From Actinomadura rubrisoli (GTDB lineage: Bacteria; Actinomycetota; Actinomycetes; Streptosporangiales; Streptosporangiaceae): DNA of 40,896 nt. The notes below the pieces were generated by a model. The model had not been told where the DNA came from and ran no database searches. It was given only the letters and a program-made list of their open reading frames with translations. The stretch is taken from contig NZ_SMKU01000042.1 of assembly GCF_004349215.1 (NCBI RefSeq), positions 1-40,896 of the forward strand, in the 5' to 3' direction. Below, piece after piece: positions 31,322 to 39,039 of the stretch. Every line of letters starts with the position of its first letter. Within the stretch, counting starts at the first letter, position 1. A program made the position numbers and the translations under genes.

Positions 31322-32466
31322 GACATCCTCCCCACGGGCGCGAGCGAGCGCAGGTGGGCGGCGCCCGCCTGGACGAAGGCCACCGCGTCGGCGTGGGTGA
31401 ACGGGCGCCCCGCGAACGCGGCCATCGACTCGGCATCGCCTTCGGCCACCCTGCGGTCGCCCTCCACCGCGAGCCGGATGGTGGCGGCGAACTCGGCGGA
31501 GGTCAGGTCCGGGTGCATGGCGTGCCAGACCGGGTCGTACATCTCGATCGTCAGCGGGCGCAGGTACGGGTGCAGGCCGTCCTCGCCCCCGCCGGACTCG
31601 GACGCGGAGGTCAGGGTCTCCAGGCTGAGGTTGGGCCGGGCTCCGGCGTCCCGCAGCGTCCGGAGGATCGCCGGCACGTCGAGCGCGCCGCTCCCCACCG
31701 GCCGGAGCTGGTAGCGCAGCCCGTCGTCCCCGATGCCGAGGAGGCAGTCCTTGACATGGGTCTGGCGGACGTACGGCGCCACCCGCCGGGCGCTCTCCAG
31801 CGGGTTCTCCCCGCGTTGCAGGAGGTTGGTGGTGTCGAAGGTGATGCCCAGGACGTCGGGGCCGACGCGCTCGATCAGCCGGACCAGCTCGAAGGAGGTG
31901 ATCTCCTCGTGGGTCTCCAGGTTGAGGTGGACGCCGTGGTCCCGGCAGATCGGCGCGAGCAGCTCCAGGAAGCGCGCGGTCTCGGCGAGCTGCGCCTGCC
32001 AGTCGACGTCGGTCCGGAAGCGGTCGTAGGCGAACCGGCCCGGGTAGTTCTTGAAGCCGCCGGTGACGGCCCACAGCTCCCGGCACCCGATCCCGGCCGC
32101 CGCCTCGATCGCGCGGCGGAAGCCGAGCACGGTGTCGCCTTCGCCCGCGCGGCGCAGATGGGGGTGCTCGGCCATCGCGTACGGGTTGACGTTGCCCACG
32201 CCGGTTTCGAGGTAGAGCCCGAGGCCGTCGGCATGCCGGCGGTGCTCGGCCAGCCGGCCGGGATCCAGGCCGGGGTCCATGTCGAAGATCGTCCGGTAGA
32301 ACACCCCGTCGAGGCCCAGGTCCTTGGCCAGGTCCAGCCGCTCGATGCTCGGCCGTCCCGTGGCACCGGGCACTTTGCGCCCGTCGATCCCGACCCGCAT
32401 GGGAGCGGTGTCCTCCTGGGTGGGGGCCGATGTCTCTGCCGGCGGCGAGCCCTGCACGGCCGTCAT
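31309..32466 (-). CDS. Xylose-isomerase-like TIM barrel protein A
   Basis: A 385-residue AP-endonuclease-2/sugar-phosphate-isomerase fold protein. The likely metal ligands are visible: Glu in LNLETHEEITSFEL, Asp in ITFDTTNLLQ, His in RQTHVKDC and Glu in LSLETLT. N-terminal 22 residues are a Ser/Thr/Pro/Glu-rich tail; the barrel begins MRVGIDGRKVPG. The family catalyses aldose-ketose isomerisation or epimerisation, including hydroxypyruvate isomerases linked to ureide and glyoxylate metabolism. The start overlaps the paralogue's stop (ATGA). Confidence 0.82.
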   Translation of the reverse strand: MTAVQGSPPAETSAPTQEDTAPMRVGIDGRKVPGATGRPSIERLDLAKDLGLDGVFYRTIFDMDPGLDPGRLAEHRRHADGLGLYLETGVGNVNPYAMAEHPHLRRAGEGDTVLGFRRAIEAAAGIGCRELWAVTGGFKNYPGRFAYDRFRTDVDWQAQLAETARFLELLAPICRDHGVHLNLETHEEITSFELVRLIERVGPDVLGITFDTTNLLQRGENPLESARRVAPYVRQTHVKDCLLGIGDDGLRYQLRPVGSGALDVPAILRTLRDAGARPNLSLETLTSASESGGGEDGLHPYLRPLTIEMYDPVWHAMHPDLTSAEFAATIRLAVEGDRRVAEGDAESMAAFAGRPFTHADAVAFVQAGAAHLRSLAPVGRMSCTR

Positions 32467-33632
32467 GCCGTCACCGCCAGGGGACGGGACGCGGCGGCCA
32501 CGCGTTCGCGGACCTGTGTGAGGTGGTCCAGGCTGCGCAGCACGGCGGCCATCGCCTCGGCGTCGCCGAAGCGGGCCGGCGCGGCCGAGGCCCTGGCCCG
32601 CGGGTCCCGCGACGCGCGGTCGTGCACCAGGTCGGTGAGCGCGGCGAACTCGGCGACGGTCAGGTCGGAGTGCGAGCCGACGAAGTCCGGGTCGCGGATC
32701 GGCAGCACCGTGACCGGCGCCGGGCCGGGGAAGTCCTCGCGCGACTCCTGGTTCTCGATCGTCAGGTTCACCGCCGGGGCGGTGCGGGCGAGCGCCGACA
32801 GGACGTACGCGAAGTCGACCAGGCCGTCCCCGCAGGGCGTCAGGTCGAACCGGTAGCCACCCTCGACCGGGGTGAGCGCGCAGTCCTTGAGCTGCGTCTG
32901 CCGTACGTAGGGCGCGACCCGGTCGGCGGTGTACCGCGGATGCTCAAGGCGCTGGAGCGGGTTGGCCGTGTCGAAGACGATGCCGCACGCGTCCGGACCC
33001 ACCGCCTCGACCAGCTCGACGAGCTCGAACGAGGTGATCTCCTCGTGCGTCTCCAGGTTGATGTGCACCCCGAGGTCGAGGGCGATCGGGCGCAGCCGCT
33101 TCAGGAAGCGGCGGGTCGCCGCGAGCTGCGCCGGCCAGGTCACGTCGGTGCGGAACCGGTCCCAGACGAACTTGCCGGGGTATCCGGCCTGGTAGTTGGT
33201 CGTGGCCGCCCACAGCTCTACGCACCCGATCCGCGCGGCGGCCTCCATCATCCGGCGGAACCCGAGCAGGATGTCGCCGCCGCCCGCCGCCCGCAGCTCG
33301 GGCGCCTCCGGAGTGGCGAACGGGTTGACCTTGCCCAGGCCCGCCTCCAGGTACATGCCGAGATCGTCGGCGTGGTCGCGGATCTCCCGCAGCTCGCCCG
33401 CGTCGAGGGCCGGGCTCATGTCGAGGACGGTGCGGAAGAAGACACCGCCGAAGCCCGCCTCGTGGGCGCGGGCGAGGGTGTCGTGGCACCCGCCCCGCAT
33501 GGCGCCCGGGAACTTGCGGCCGTCGACCCCGATCCGCGGGGCCCACGGCGCCCCCGTGGTCTCCGGCACTGCGGTCTCCGGGACCGTGGTCTCCGGGACG
33601 GCGGGCTCCGGGACGGGCTTGCTGTCACGCAC
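32463..33632 (-). CDS. Xylose-isomerase-like TIM barrel protein B
   Basis: A 389-residue paralogue of the next gene, first in the catabolic operon. The N-terminus carries a VPET-type repeat (PEPAVPETTVPETAVPETTG, residues 8-27), then IGVDGRKFPGAM...GGVFFRTVLDMSPALDAGELREIRDHADDLGMYLEAGLGKVNPF as in the paralogue. Glu (NLETHEE), Asp (VFDTAN) and Glu (LTIENQE) ligands are kept, but the THVKD segment reads TQLKD: the predicted metal-binding His is Gln. It may therefore have altered chemistry or act as a partner of the intact paralogue. The GntR operator lies about 45 bases upstream. Confidence 0.82.
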   Translation of the reverse strand: MRDSKPVPEPAVPETTVPETAVPETTGAPWAPRIGVDGRKFPGAMRGGCHDTLARAHEAGFGGVFFRTVLDMSPALDAGELREIRDHADDLGMYLEAGLGKVNPFATPEAPELRAAGGGDILLGFRRMMEAAARIGCVELWAATTNYQAGYPGKFVWDRFRTDVTWPAQLAATRRFLKRLRPIALDLGVHINLETHEEITSFELVELVEAVGPDACGIVFDTANPLQRLEHPRYTADRVAPYVRQTQLKDCALTPVEGGYRFDLTPCGDGLVDFAYVLSALARTAPAVNLTIENQESREDFPGPAPVTVLPIRDPDFVGSHSDLTVAEFAALTDLVHDRASRDPRARASAAPARFGDAEAMAAVLRSLDHLTQVRERVAAASRPLAVTA

Positions 33633-33675
33633 CGGCGAGCACCTCTTCTCCGCTTAAGGGCCGTCCTCTGGTATT

Positions 33676-33690
33676 ACTGGTATTACCAGT
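33676..33690. promoter_or_regulatory. GntR (FadR-type) operator
   Basis: ACTGGTATTACCAGT is a perfect 7+1+7 palindrome with the TGGT-N3-ACCA core typical of FadR/FCD-type GntR sites. A further direct TGGTATTA copy precedes it at 33669-33676. It sits 44 bases upstream of the first gene of the leftward operon and faces the GntR gene, so the regulator next door is the likely ligand. Confidence 0.7.
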
Positions 33691-33844
33691 TGCCGGGAAT
33701 GTAGCAATGCGTCCCAGCTCCTGTCCAGGGTCCTGTCGCAGAGCGGCGTCACCTCCGCGCCGACCGCGGCCGAGCCGCCCGGTATGTTGCATGAGCGAAC
33801 GAAGGAGTCGACCCGGTGATGACGCGGCGCGGGAGTGGGCACTG

Positions 33845-34507
33845 GTGAGCGCGGGTACCCAGCGCTCGCGCGTCGCCGACCAGCTGCTCCAGGACATCCG
33901 GGCCCGGCGGTACGGGCCCGGCGAGCGGCTCCCGTCGGAGCGGCGGCTCTCGGAGTCGTTCGGCGTCTCCCGGCCCGTCGTCCGCGAGGCGCTCGGCATG
34001 CTGAGCTCGCTCGGGCTGGTCGACATCCAGGTGGGACGGGGCGCCTTCGTGACCGCCAAGGACGTCGCGGTCCAGTCCCAGGACGCGCAGCGGTCCCTCG
34101 TCGAGGTGACCGTGATGCGCGAGGTGATCGAGTGCGGCGTCCTCGGCGTGGCGACGCGGTGCGACCCCGGCGCGGCGGAGATCGCCGAGGTCGAGGCCGC
34201 GCTGGCCGAACTCGAACGGTGCGTCGCGCACGGCACCCTGGCGACGCGCGCCGACCACCGGTTCCATCGCGCGATCGTCGCCTGCGCCCGCTCGGCGACC
34301 GCGGTCCGCCTCTGGGAGGACTTCACCGGCGAGATCTCGACCGTGCTCAAGATCAGCCCCAACGGCAGCACCATGGACGAGGCCACGCTGGAGCGGCACC
34401 GCGTCCTGGCCGCCGGCGTGCTCCGGGGCGAGTTCGAGCAGGCCCGGCAGGCGTGCCACGACCTGCACGAGGACTACCGGCGGTTCCTGCGCGACCTGCT
34501 GGGCTGA
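33845..34507 (+). CDS. GntR-family (FadR/FCD) regulator of the catabolic operon
   Basis: A 220-residue protein from GTG 33845 (GGGAG 9 bases upstream). The wHTH is RSRVADQLLQDIRARRYGPGERLPSERRLSESFGVSRPVVREALGMLSSLGLVDIQVGRGAFVT (about 7-72). The FCD ligand domain (about 85-215) shows MREVIECGVLGVATR, ADHRFHRAIVACARSATA and ERHRVLAAGVLRGEFEQARQACHDLHEDYRRFL with the metal-site Asp/His residues. An ATG at 33791 is an alternative without ribosome site. A mini-ORF (33816-33848) preceded by AAGGAG ends on the GTG start and may couple translation. It is divergent from the operon it should control; an operon intermediate is the likely inducer. Confidence 0.85.
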   Translation: MSAGTQRSRVADQLLQDIRARRYGPGERLPSERRLSESFGVSRPVVREALGMLSSLGLVDIQVGRGAFVTAKDVAVQSQDAQRSLVEVTVMREVIECGVLGVATRCDPGAAEIAEVEAALAELERCVAHGTLATRADHRFHRAIVACARSATAVRLWEDFTGEISTVLKISPNGSTMDEATLERHRVLAAGVLRGEFEQARQACHDLHEDYRRFLRDLLG

Positions 34508-34559
34508 CGGCGTTCCGCTCTGACCTGGTCCGAGACGGACGCGCCGGATGTGCCATGAT

Positions 34560-34722
34560 GTCGGCTGAAGGCGACGGCGGAACGAGGAAGCCGGTGTGAA
34601 TCCGGCGCGGTCCCGCCACTGTGATCGGTGAGCGACTCCCGAGAAGGCCACTGCCCGCGCGGCGGGTGGGAAGGCCGGGACGAGCGTCGACCCGAGAGCC
34701 AGGAGACTCACGCGGTCGCCTC
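34560..34722 (+). promoter_or_regulatory. Cobalamin riboswitch
   Basis: The conserved blocks of the AdoCbl/cobalamin aptamer are present in order: GGAAGCCGGTGTGAATCCGG (34586-34605), GCGGTCCCGCCACTGT (34606-34621), the P6-P10 region with GAGAAGGCCACTGCCC, and the closing GAGCCAGGAGAC box (34695-34707). It lies directly upstream of a BtuF-like gene. Boundaries are approximate. Confidence 0.92.
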
Positions 34723-34760
34723 CTCGAAATGACTGGGGCGGATCTCCCCGGATGAGGAGG
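34719..34760 (+). promoter_or_regulatory. Ribosome-site sequestering stem of the riboswitch
   Basis: CCTCCTC (34719-34725), just after the aptamer, is exactly complementary to GAGGAGG (34754-34760), the ribosome site 10 bases before the BtuF-like ATG. When cobalamin is bound this stem could hide the ribosome site, implying translational control. Confidence 0.6.
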
Positions 34761-34770
34761 ACCTGGATTC

Positions 34771-35763
34771 ATGACGGTTAGACGCGCGCTGCCGGCCTGC
34801 CTGGTGGCCGCGGCGCTGCTGATCAGCGGGTGCGGCGGGACGGGCGAAGGCTCCGGTGCCGATTCCGGGCGGAGCGCGGCGGCCGCGCCGGGGTTCCCGG
34901 TGCCGATGGACAACTGCGGCGTCAAGACGACCTACAAGGCCCCGCCGCGCCGCGCGGTGGCGCTGAACCAGCAGGCGACCGAGGTCATGCTGGCGCTCGG
35001 GCTCCAGGGCTCGATGGTGGGCACCGGCTATCTGGACGACAGGGTCCTGCCCGCGTACCAGGCCGCCTACGACAAGATCAAGGTGATCTCGAAGGAGTAC
35101 CCCTCGTACGAGCGGCTGCTGGCCGCCGAGCCCGACTTCGTCTACGGCGGCTTCACCAGCACGTTCGACGAGAAGGAGGGACGGGGCCGGGCCGTGCTCG
35201 CCAAGGCCGGGATCGCCACCTACCTCAACCTCGAAGCATGCCCCTCCGGCCCCGTCACCACGGCCCGGATGGACGAGGAGATCCGCAATATCGCCAGGAT
35301 CTTCGGCGTGCCCGGCCGGGGCGAGCAGGAGATCGCGAAGCTGCACGCCACGCTGGACGCGGTCAGGGCGAAGATCTCCGGGGTACGGCCGGTCAAGGTC
35401 GCCGTCTACGACAGCGGCGACAAGACGGTGTTCACCGCGGGCGGCGCGGGCGTCGGCAACGAGATGATCCGGCTGGCGGGCGCGGTGAACCTGTTCGCGG
35501 GCGTCGGCAAGGCGTTCGGGGACGTGTCGTTCGAGCAGTTCGCCGAACGCGCGCCCGAAGTGATCGTCATCTACGACTACGGCGATCAGACCGCCGATGC
35601 CAAGAAGCGGTTCCTGCTGGGCAATCCGGCGTTCAAGGACGTCCCGGCGATCAGGAACAAGCGGTTCGCGGTGCTGCCGCTGTCGTCCACGGTGCTGGGG
35701 GTGCGGGTGCCGTCCGGTGTGGAATCGCTGGCGCGCCAGCTCCACCCGGACCGCTTCCGGTGA
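34771..35763 (+). CDS. btuF: Cobalamin ABC importer substrate-binding lipoprotein
   Basis: A 330-residue lipoprotein: signal peptide with lipobox ending at Cys21 (LLISGC), then the periplasmic-binding-protein type III pattern RRAVALNQQATEVMLALGLQGSMVGTGYLDD, ERLLAAEPDFVYGGFTSTF, and the C-lobe (VKVAVYDSGDKTVFTAGGAGVGNEMIRLAGAVNLFAG...SFEQFAERAPEVIVIYDYGD). By sequence alone it could bind a siderophore, but control by a cobalamin riboswitch makes vitamin B12 or a corrinoid the likely ligand. ATG with GAGGAGG upstream; the stop overlaps the permease start (GTGA). Confidence 0.85.
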   Translation: MTVRRALPACLVAAALLISGCGGTGEGSGADSGRSAAAAPGFPVPMDNCGVKTTYKAPPRRAVALNQQATEVMLALGLQGSMVGTGYLDDRVLPAYQAAYDKIKVISKEYPSYERLLAAEPDFVYGGFTSTFDEKEGRGRAVLAKAGIATYLNLEACPSGPVTTARMDEEIRNIARIFGVPGRGEQEIAKLHATLDAVRAKISGVRPVKVAVYDSGDKTVFTAGGAGVGNEMIRLAGAVNLFAGVGKAFGDVSFEQFAERAPEVIVIYDYGDQTADAKKRFLLGNPAFKDVPAIRNKRFAVLPLSSTVLGVRVPSGVESLARQLHPDRFR

Positions 35764-36791
35764 CGGGCCTGACCAGGACGTCCTACGCCCTCGTGCTCGC
35801 GCTGCTGGCGGGGCTCGTGGTCGCCGCCGCCACGGCCGGGATCGCGATCGGCTCGGTCGGCGTCCCGGCCGGGCAGGTCTGGGGGATCCTGCTGCACCGG
35901 GTGCATCCCGCGCTGGCCGAGCCGACCTGGACGCCGGTCCGCGAGACGATCGTGGTGGACGTCCGGCTGCCGCGCGTGCTGCTGGCCGGGCTGGTCGGCG
36001 CCGGGCTCGCGGTCAGCGGCACGGCGCTCCAGGCTCTGGTGCGCAACCCGCTGGCCGACCCGATGCTGCTCGGGATCTCGTCGGGGGCCACGGTCGGCGC
36101 GGTGCTGGTCATGGTGTTCGGGCTGACGGCGCTCGGCACGTTCTCGGTGCCGCTCGCGGCGTTCGCCGGGGCCCTCGCGGCGCTGGCGGCGGTCTACTTC
36201 CTGGCCCGGTCCGGCGGGCGCATGACCACGGTCCGGCTGGTGCTGGCGGGCGTCGCCATGGCGGAGGTGCTGTCGGCGGTGGCGAGCTTCCTCGTCGTCA
36301 CCTCGGACGACCCGCACAAGACCCAGGCGGCGCTGCGCTGGATGCTCGGCGGGCTCGCCGGGACCACCTGGACGATCGTGTGGATCCCGGCGGCGGCCGT
36401 GCTGCTCGGCACGGCGGTCCTGCTCGGGGTCACCCGGTCGCTGAACCTGCTGCTGGCCGGCGAGGAGGCGGCCGCCGCCCTGGGCCTGGACGTGCACCGC
36501 TTCCGCGCCGCGCTCTTCACCCTGGTCGCCCTGCTGATCGGCACGATCGTCGCGGTCAGCGGGCAGATCGGCTTCGTCGGCCTGATCATGCCGCATGTGG
36601 TGCGGCTGCTCGTCGGCGCCGACCACCGGCGGGCGCTGCCCGCCGCGGCGCTGCTCGGCGCGGCCTTCCTCATCGCCACCGACCTCGCCGCGCGCACCCT
36701 CATCGCCCCCGAGGAGGTCCCGGTCGGCGTCCTCACGGCGCTGCTGGGCGGCCCGTTCTTCCTCTGGCTGATGCGACGGAGGGCGATGTGA
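35760..36791 (+). CDS. btuC: Cobalamin ABC importer permease (FecCD/BtuC type)
   Basis: A 343-residue FecCD-type permease with about ten membrane segments. Family motifs: VRLPRVLLAGLVGAGLAVSGTALQALVRNPLADPMLLGISSGATVGAV, RWMLGGLAGTTW, AALGLDVHRFRAALF and GQIGFVGLIMPHVVRLLVGADHRRALPAAALLGA. GTG 35760 overlaps the binding-protein stop, and its own stop overlaps the ATPase start, so the three are translated together under the riboswitch. Confidence 0.88.
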   Translation: MTGLTRTSYALVLALLAGLVVAAATAGIAIGSVGVPAGQVWGILLHRVHPALAEPTWTPVRETIVVDVRLPRVLLAGLVGAGLAVSGTALQALVRNPLADPMLLGISSGATVGAVLVMVFGLTALGTFSVPLAAFAGALAALAAVYFLARSGGRMTTVRLVLAGVAMAEVLSAVASFLVVTSDDPHKTQAALRWMLGGLAGTTWTIVWIPAAAVLLGTAVLLGVTRSLNLLLAGEEAAAALGLDVHRFRAALFTLVALLIGTIVAVSGQIGFVGLIMPHVVRLLVGADHRRALPAAALLGAAFLIATDLAARTLIAPEEVPVGVLTALLGGPFFLWLMRRRAM

Positions 36792-37597
36792 CGGCGGCGG
36801 GCACGGCACCGGCCGCGACGCTGCGCGCCGAGGAGGTCTCGGTCGCCCTCGGCGGCAGGACCCTGGTCGACCGCGTGTCGCTGGAGGCCGGGGCGGGCGA
36901 GGTCGTCGGCCTGGTCGGCCCGAACGGCGCCGGGAAATCCACCCTTCTGCGCACCTTCTACCGGGCGCTGCGTCCCACTTCGGGACGGGTCCTGCTGGAC
37001 GGCGAGGACGTCTGGCGGATGCCCGGCAGGCGGCTCGCGCGGCGGCTGGCCGCCGTCCTCCAGGAGACGCCCGGCGACTTCGAGCTCACGGTGTACGACG
37101 TCGTCGCGATGGGGCGCACGCCGCACAAGCGGGCCTTCGCCGGGGACGACGCGTCCGACCGCGACATCATCTCCGGTTCGCTGGCCGCCGCCGACGTCGG
37201 CGGGCTCGCCGAAGCGCCGTTCGACCGATTGTCGGGCGGCGAGAAGCAGCGGGTGCTGATCGCCCGCGCGCTCGCCCAGCGCACCGGGACGATGGTGCTG
37301 GACGAGCCGACCAACCACCTGGATCTGCGGCACCAGCTCGACGCGTTGCGGCTCGTCCGGGGGCTCGGCGTCACCGCCGTGGTCGCCCTGCACGATCTCA
37401 ATCTCGCCGCCGCGTTCTGCGACCGGCTCTGCGTCCTGGACGGCGGGCGCGTCGTCGCCGCGGGCGCTCCGGAGCGGGTCCTCACCCCGGAGTTGCTGGC
37501 CGAGGTCTACCGCGTCGACGCCGAGGTGGCCGTCCATCCCCGCACCGGCGTCCCGCAGGTGACCGTCCTGGCCGATCGACCTGACCGACCGTTCTAG
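36788..37597 (+). CDS. btuD: Cobalamin ABC importer ATPase (BtuD type)
   Basis: A 269-residue ATPase: Walker A GPNGAGKST, signature LSGGEKQRVLIARAL, Walker B TMVLDEPTNHLD, H-loop VVALHDLNLAAAFCDRL, and the C-terminal HPRTGVPQV typical of the iron/B12 subfamily. The GTG overlaps the permease stop. Its TAG stop shares bases with the TAG of the convergent antiporter (CTAG). Confidence 0.88.
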   Translation: MTAAGTAPAATLRAEEVSVALGGRTLVDRVSLEAGAGEVVGLVGPNGAGKSTLLRTFYRALRPTSGRVLLDGEDVWRMPGRRLARRLAAVLQETPGDFELTVYDVVAMGRTPHKRAFAGDDASDRDIISGSLAAADVGGLAEAPFDRLSGGEKQRVLIARALAQRTGTMVLDEPTNHLDLRHQLDALRLVRGLGVTAVVALHDLNLAAAFCDRLCVLDGGRVVAAGAPERVLTPELLAEVYRVDAEVAVHPRTGVPQVTVLADRPDRPF

Positions 37598-38997
37598 CCG
37601 GGCGAGCGGGCCGTCTCGCCGCTGACCAGGCCGTCCTGGCGCTGCCGACGGAGGTGCTCGTCGGCGGTGTGCTCGACGCGCGCCATCGCGTAGCGGAGGA
37701 TCGGCGGGGCCATGACCGAGGTGACGATGGCGACCAGGACGATGACGGTGTAGGCGGCGGTGGTCAGGACGCCGAGGCGGAGCCCGACCATGGCGACGAC
37801 GACCTCGATGACGCCCCGGGCGTTGAGGCCGGCGCCCAGGGCGAGTCCCTCCCACGACGTCATGCGGCTCAGGCGGGCGCCGGCGTAGACCCCGGCGAAC
37901 TTGCCGGCGACGGCGATGGCCAGGACGGCGGCGCCGCCGAGCGCGACCTGTGGGCGGGCCAGCTCGGTCAGGTCCATGCGCAGCCCGGCGGTGGCGAAGA
38001 ACACCGGCGCCAGCACCGACAGCGTGACCGTCCGCAGCGGCGCCAGCCGCGCCGGGTCCACCCCCGAGGCGTTCCCGACCAGGATCCCCATCACGAACGC
38101 CCCGAACACCGCCTCCAGGTGCAGCGCGTGCGTCCCCGCCGCGCCCAGGAGGATCAGCACCGCCGCCACCGCCGCCGGGGCCCCAGCGGCGGTGCCGCCG
38201 TCAGGACCGTCTCCGGGGGCGGTGCCGGGGACGGTGCCGGGCCGGGGTGTCAAGGCGGTGCGGCCGGCGCCGAGCCGGAACGCCGCCCGCACCACCGGGC
38301 GGCCGACCAGCGCGGCGGCGACGACGATGCCGACCAGCGCGACCGCGGCGGTCAGCGTGTCGCCGCCCAGCCCGCCACCGCCCGCCATCGCCGACACCAC
38401 TGCCAGCATCAGCCATCCGAAGGCGTCGTCGACCATGCCCGCGGTCAGGATCAGCTGCCCGATGTTGCGGTGCAGCAGGTTCAGGTCCATCAGTGTCTTG
38501 GCGATCACCGGGATCGCGCTCACGCACATCGCCACGCCCATGAACAACGCGAACACCAGCCGGTCCGCCGACGGGGACAGGAACAGCCCCGGAAGGACCA
38601 GCCCCAGGCCGATGCCCAGCGCGAACGGCGGGACGAGCCCGCCCAGGCTGATCCCCAGCGCGGCGCCCGCCCGCCGCCGCACCAGCTCCAGATCCAGGTG
38701 CATGCCCGTCACGCCGACCAGCATCAGCACCCCGACCTGGCCCAGGCCGTCCAGCAGGTGCGCCTGCTCGGGCCGCTGCGGCAGCAGCCAGTCCGATAGC
38801 CCCGGCGCCACGTGCGGCAGGAGCGAGGGCCCCAGGACGAGCCCGACGGCCAGCTCGCCCACCACGGCGGGCATTCCGGCGCGCGCGGCCAGCCGCCCGA
38901 GCAGGACGGCCAGGCCGAGCAGGATCCCGACCTGGAGCAGGAAGACGAGCAGGACGTCACCGCCGAGCGGGGCGACGGGGGCCGCGAGCAGGGGCAT
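37594..38997 (-). CDS. Cation/proton antiporter (CPA2, Na_H_Exchanger domain)
   Basis: A 467-residue membrane protein with about twelve segments. Family features: AGMPAVVGELAVGLVLGPSLL in TM2, LGQVGVLMLVGVTGMHLDLELVRR, FMGVAMCVSAIPVIAKTLMDLNLL, the charged intramembrane pair in GMVDDAFGW, and ARGVIEVVVAMVGL in the C-terminal half. A long Gly/Pro/Thr loop (about residues 245-275) lies mid-chain. It has no RCK or USP domain. It should exchange K+ or Na+ for H+. It is unrelated in function to the B12 genes, with which it converges by sharing stop codon bases. Confidence 0.85.
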   Translation of the reverse strand: MPLLAAPVAPLGGDVLLVFLLQVGILLGLAVLLGRLAARAGMPAVVGELAVGLVLGPSLLPHVAPGLSDWLLPQRPEQAHLLDGLGQVGVLMLVGVTGMHLDLELVRRRAGAALGISLGGLVPPFALGIGLGLVLPGLFLSPSADRLVFALFMGVAMCVSAIPVIAKTLMDLNLLHRNIGQLILTAGMVDDAFGWLMLAVVSAMAGGGGLGGDTLTAAVALVGIVVAAALVGRPVVRAAFRLGAGRTALTPRPGTVPGTAPGDGPDGGTAAGAPAAVAAVLILLGAAGTHALHLEAVFGAFVMGILVGNASGVDPARLAPLRTVTLSVLAPVFFATAGLRMDLTELARPQVALGGAAVLAIAVAGKFAGVYAGARLSRMTSWEGLALGAGLNARGVIEVVVAMVGLRLGVLTTAAYTVIVLVAIVTSVMAPPILRYAMARVEHTADEHLRRQRQDGLVSGETARSPG

Positions 38998-39039
38998 CCG
39001 GGGTCCTCCGGGTTCTGGGCGTCCGGCGTCGGACGGGTG

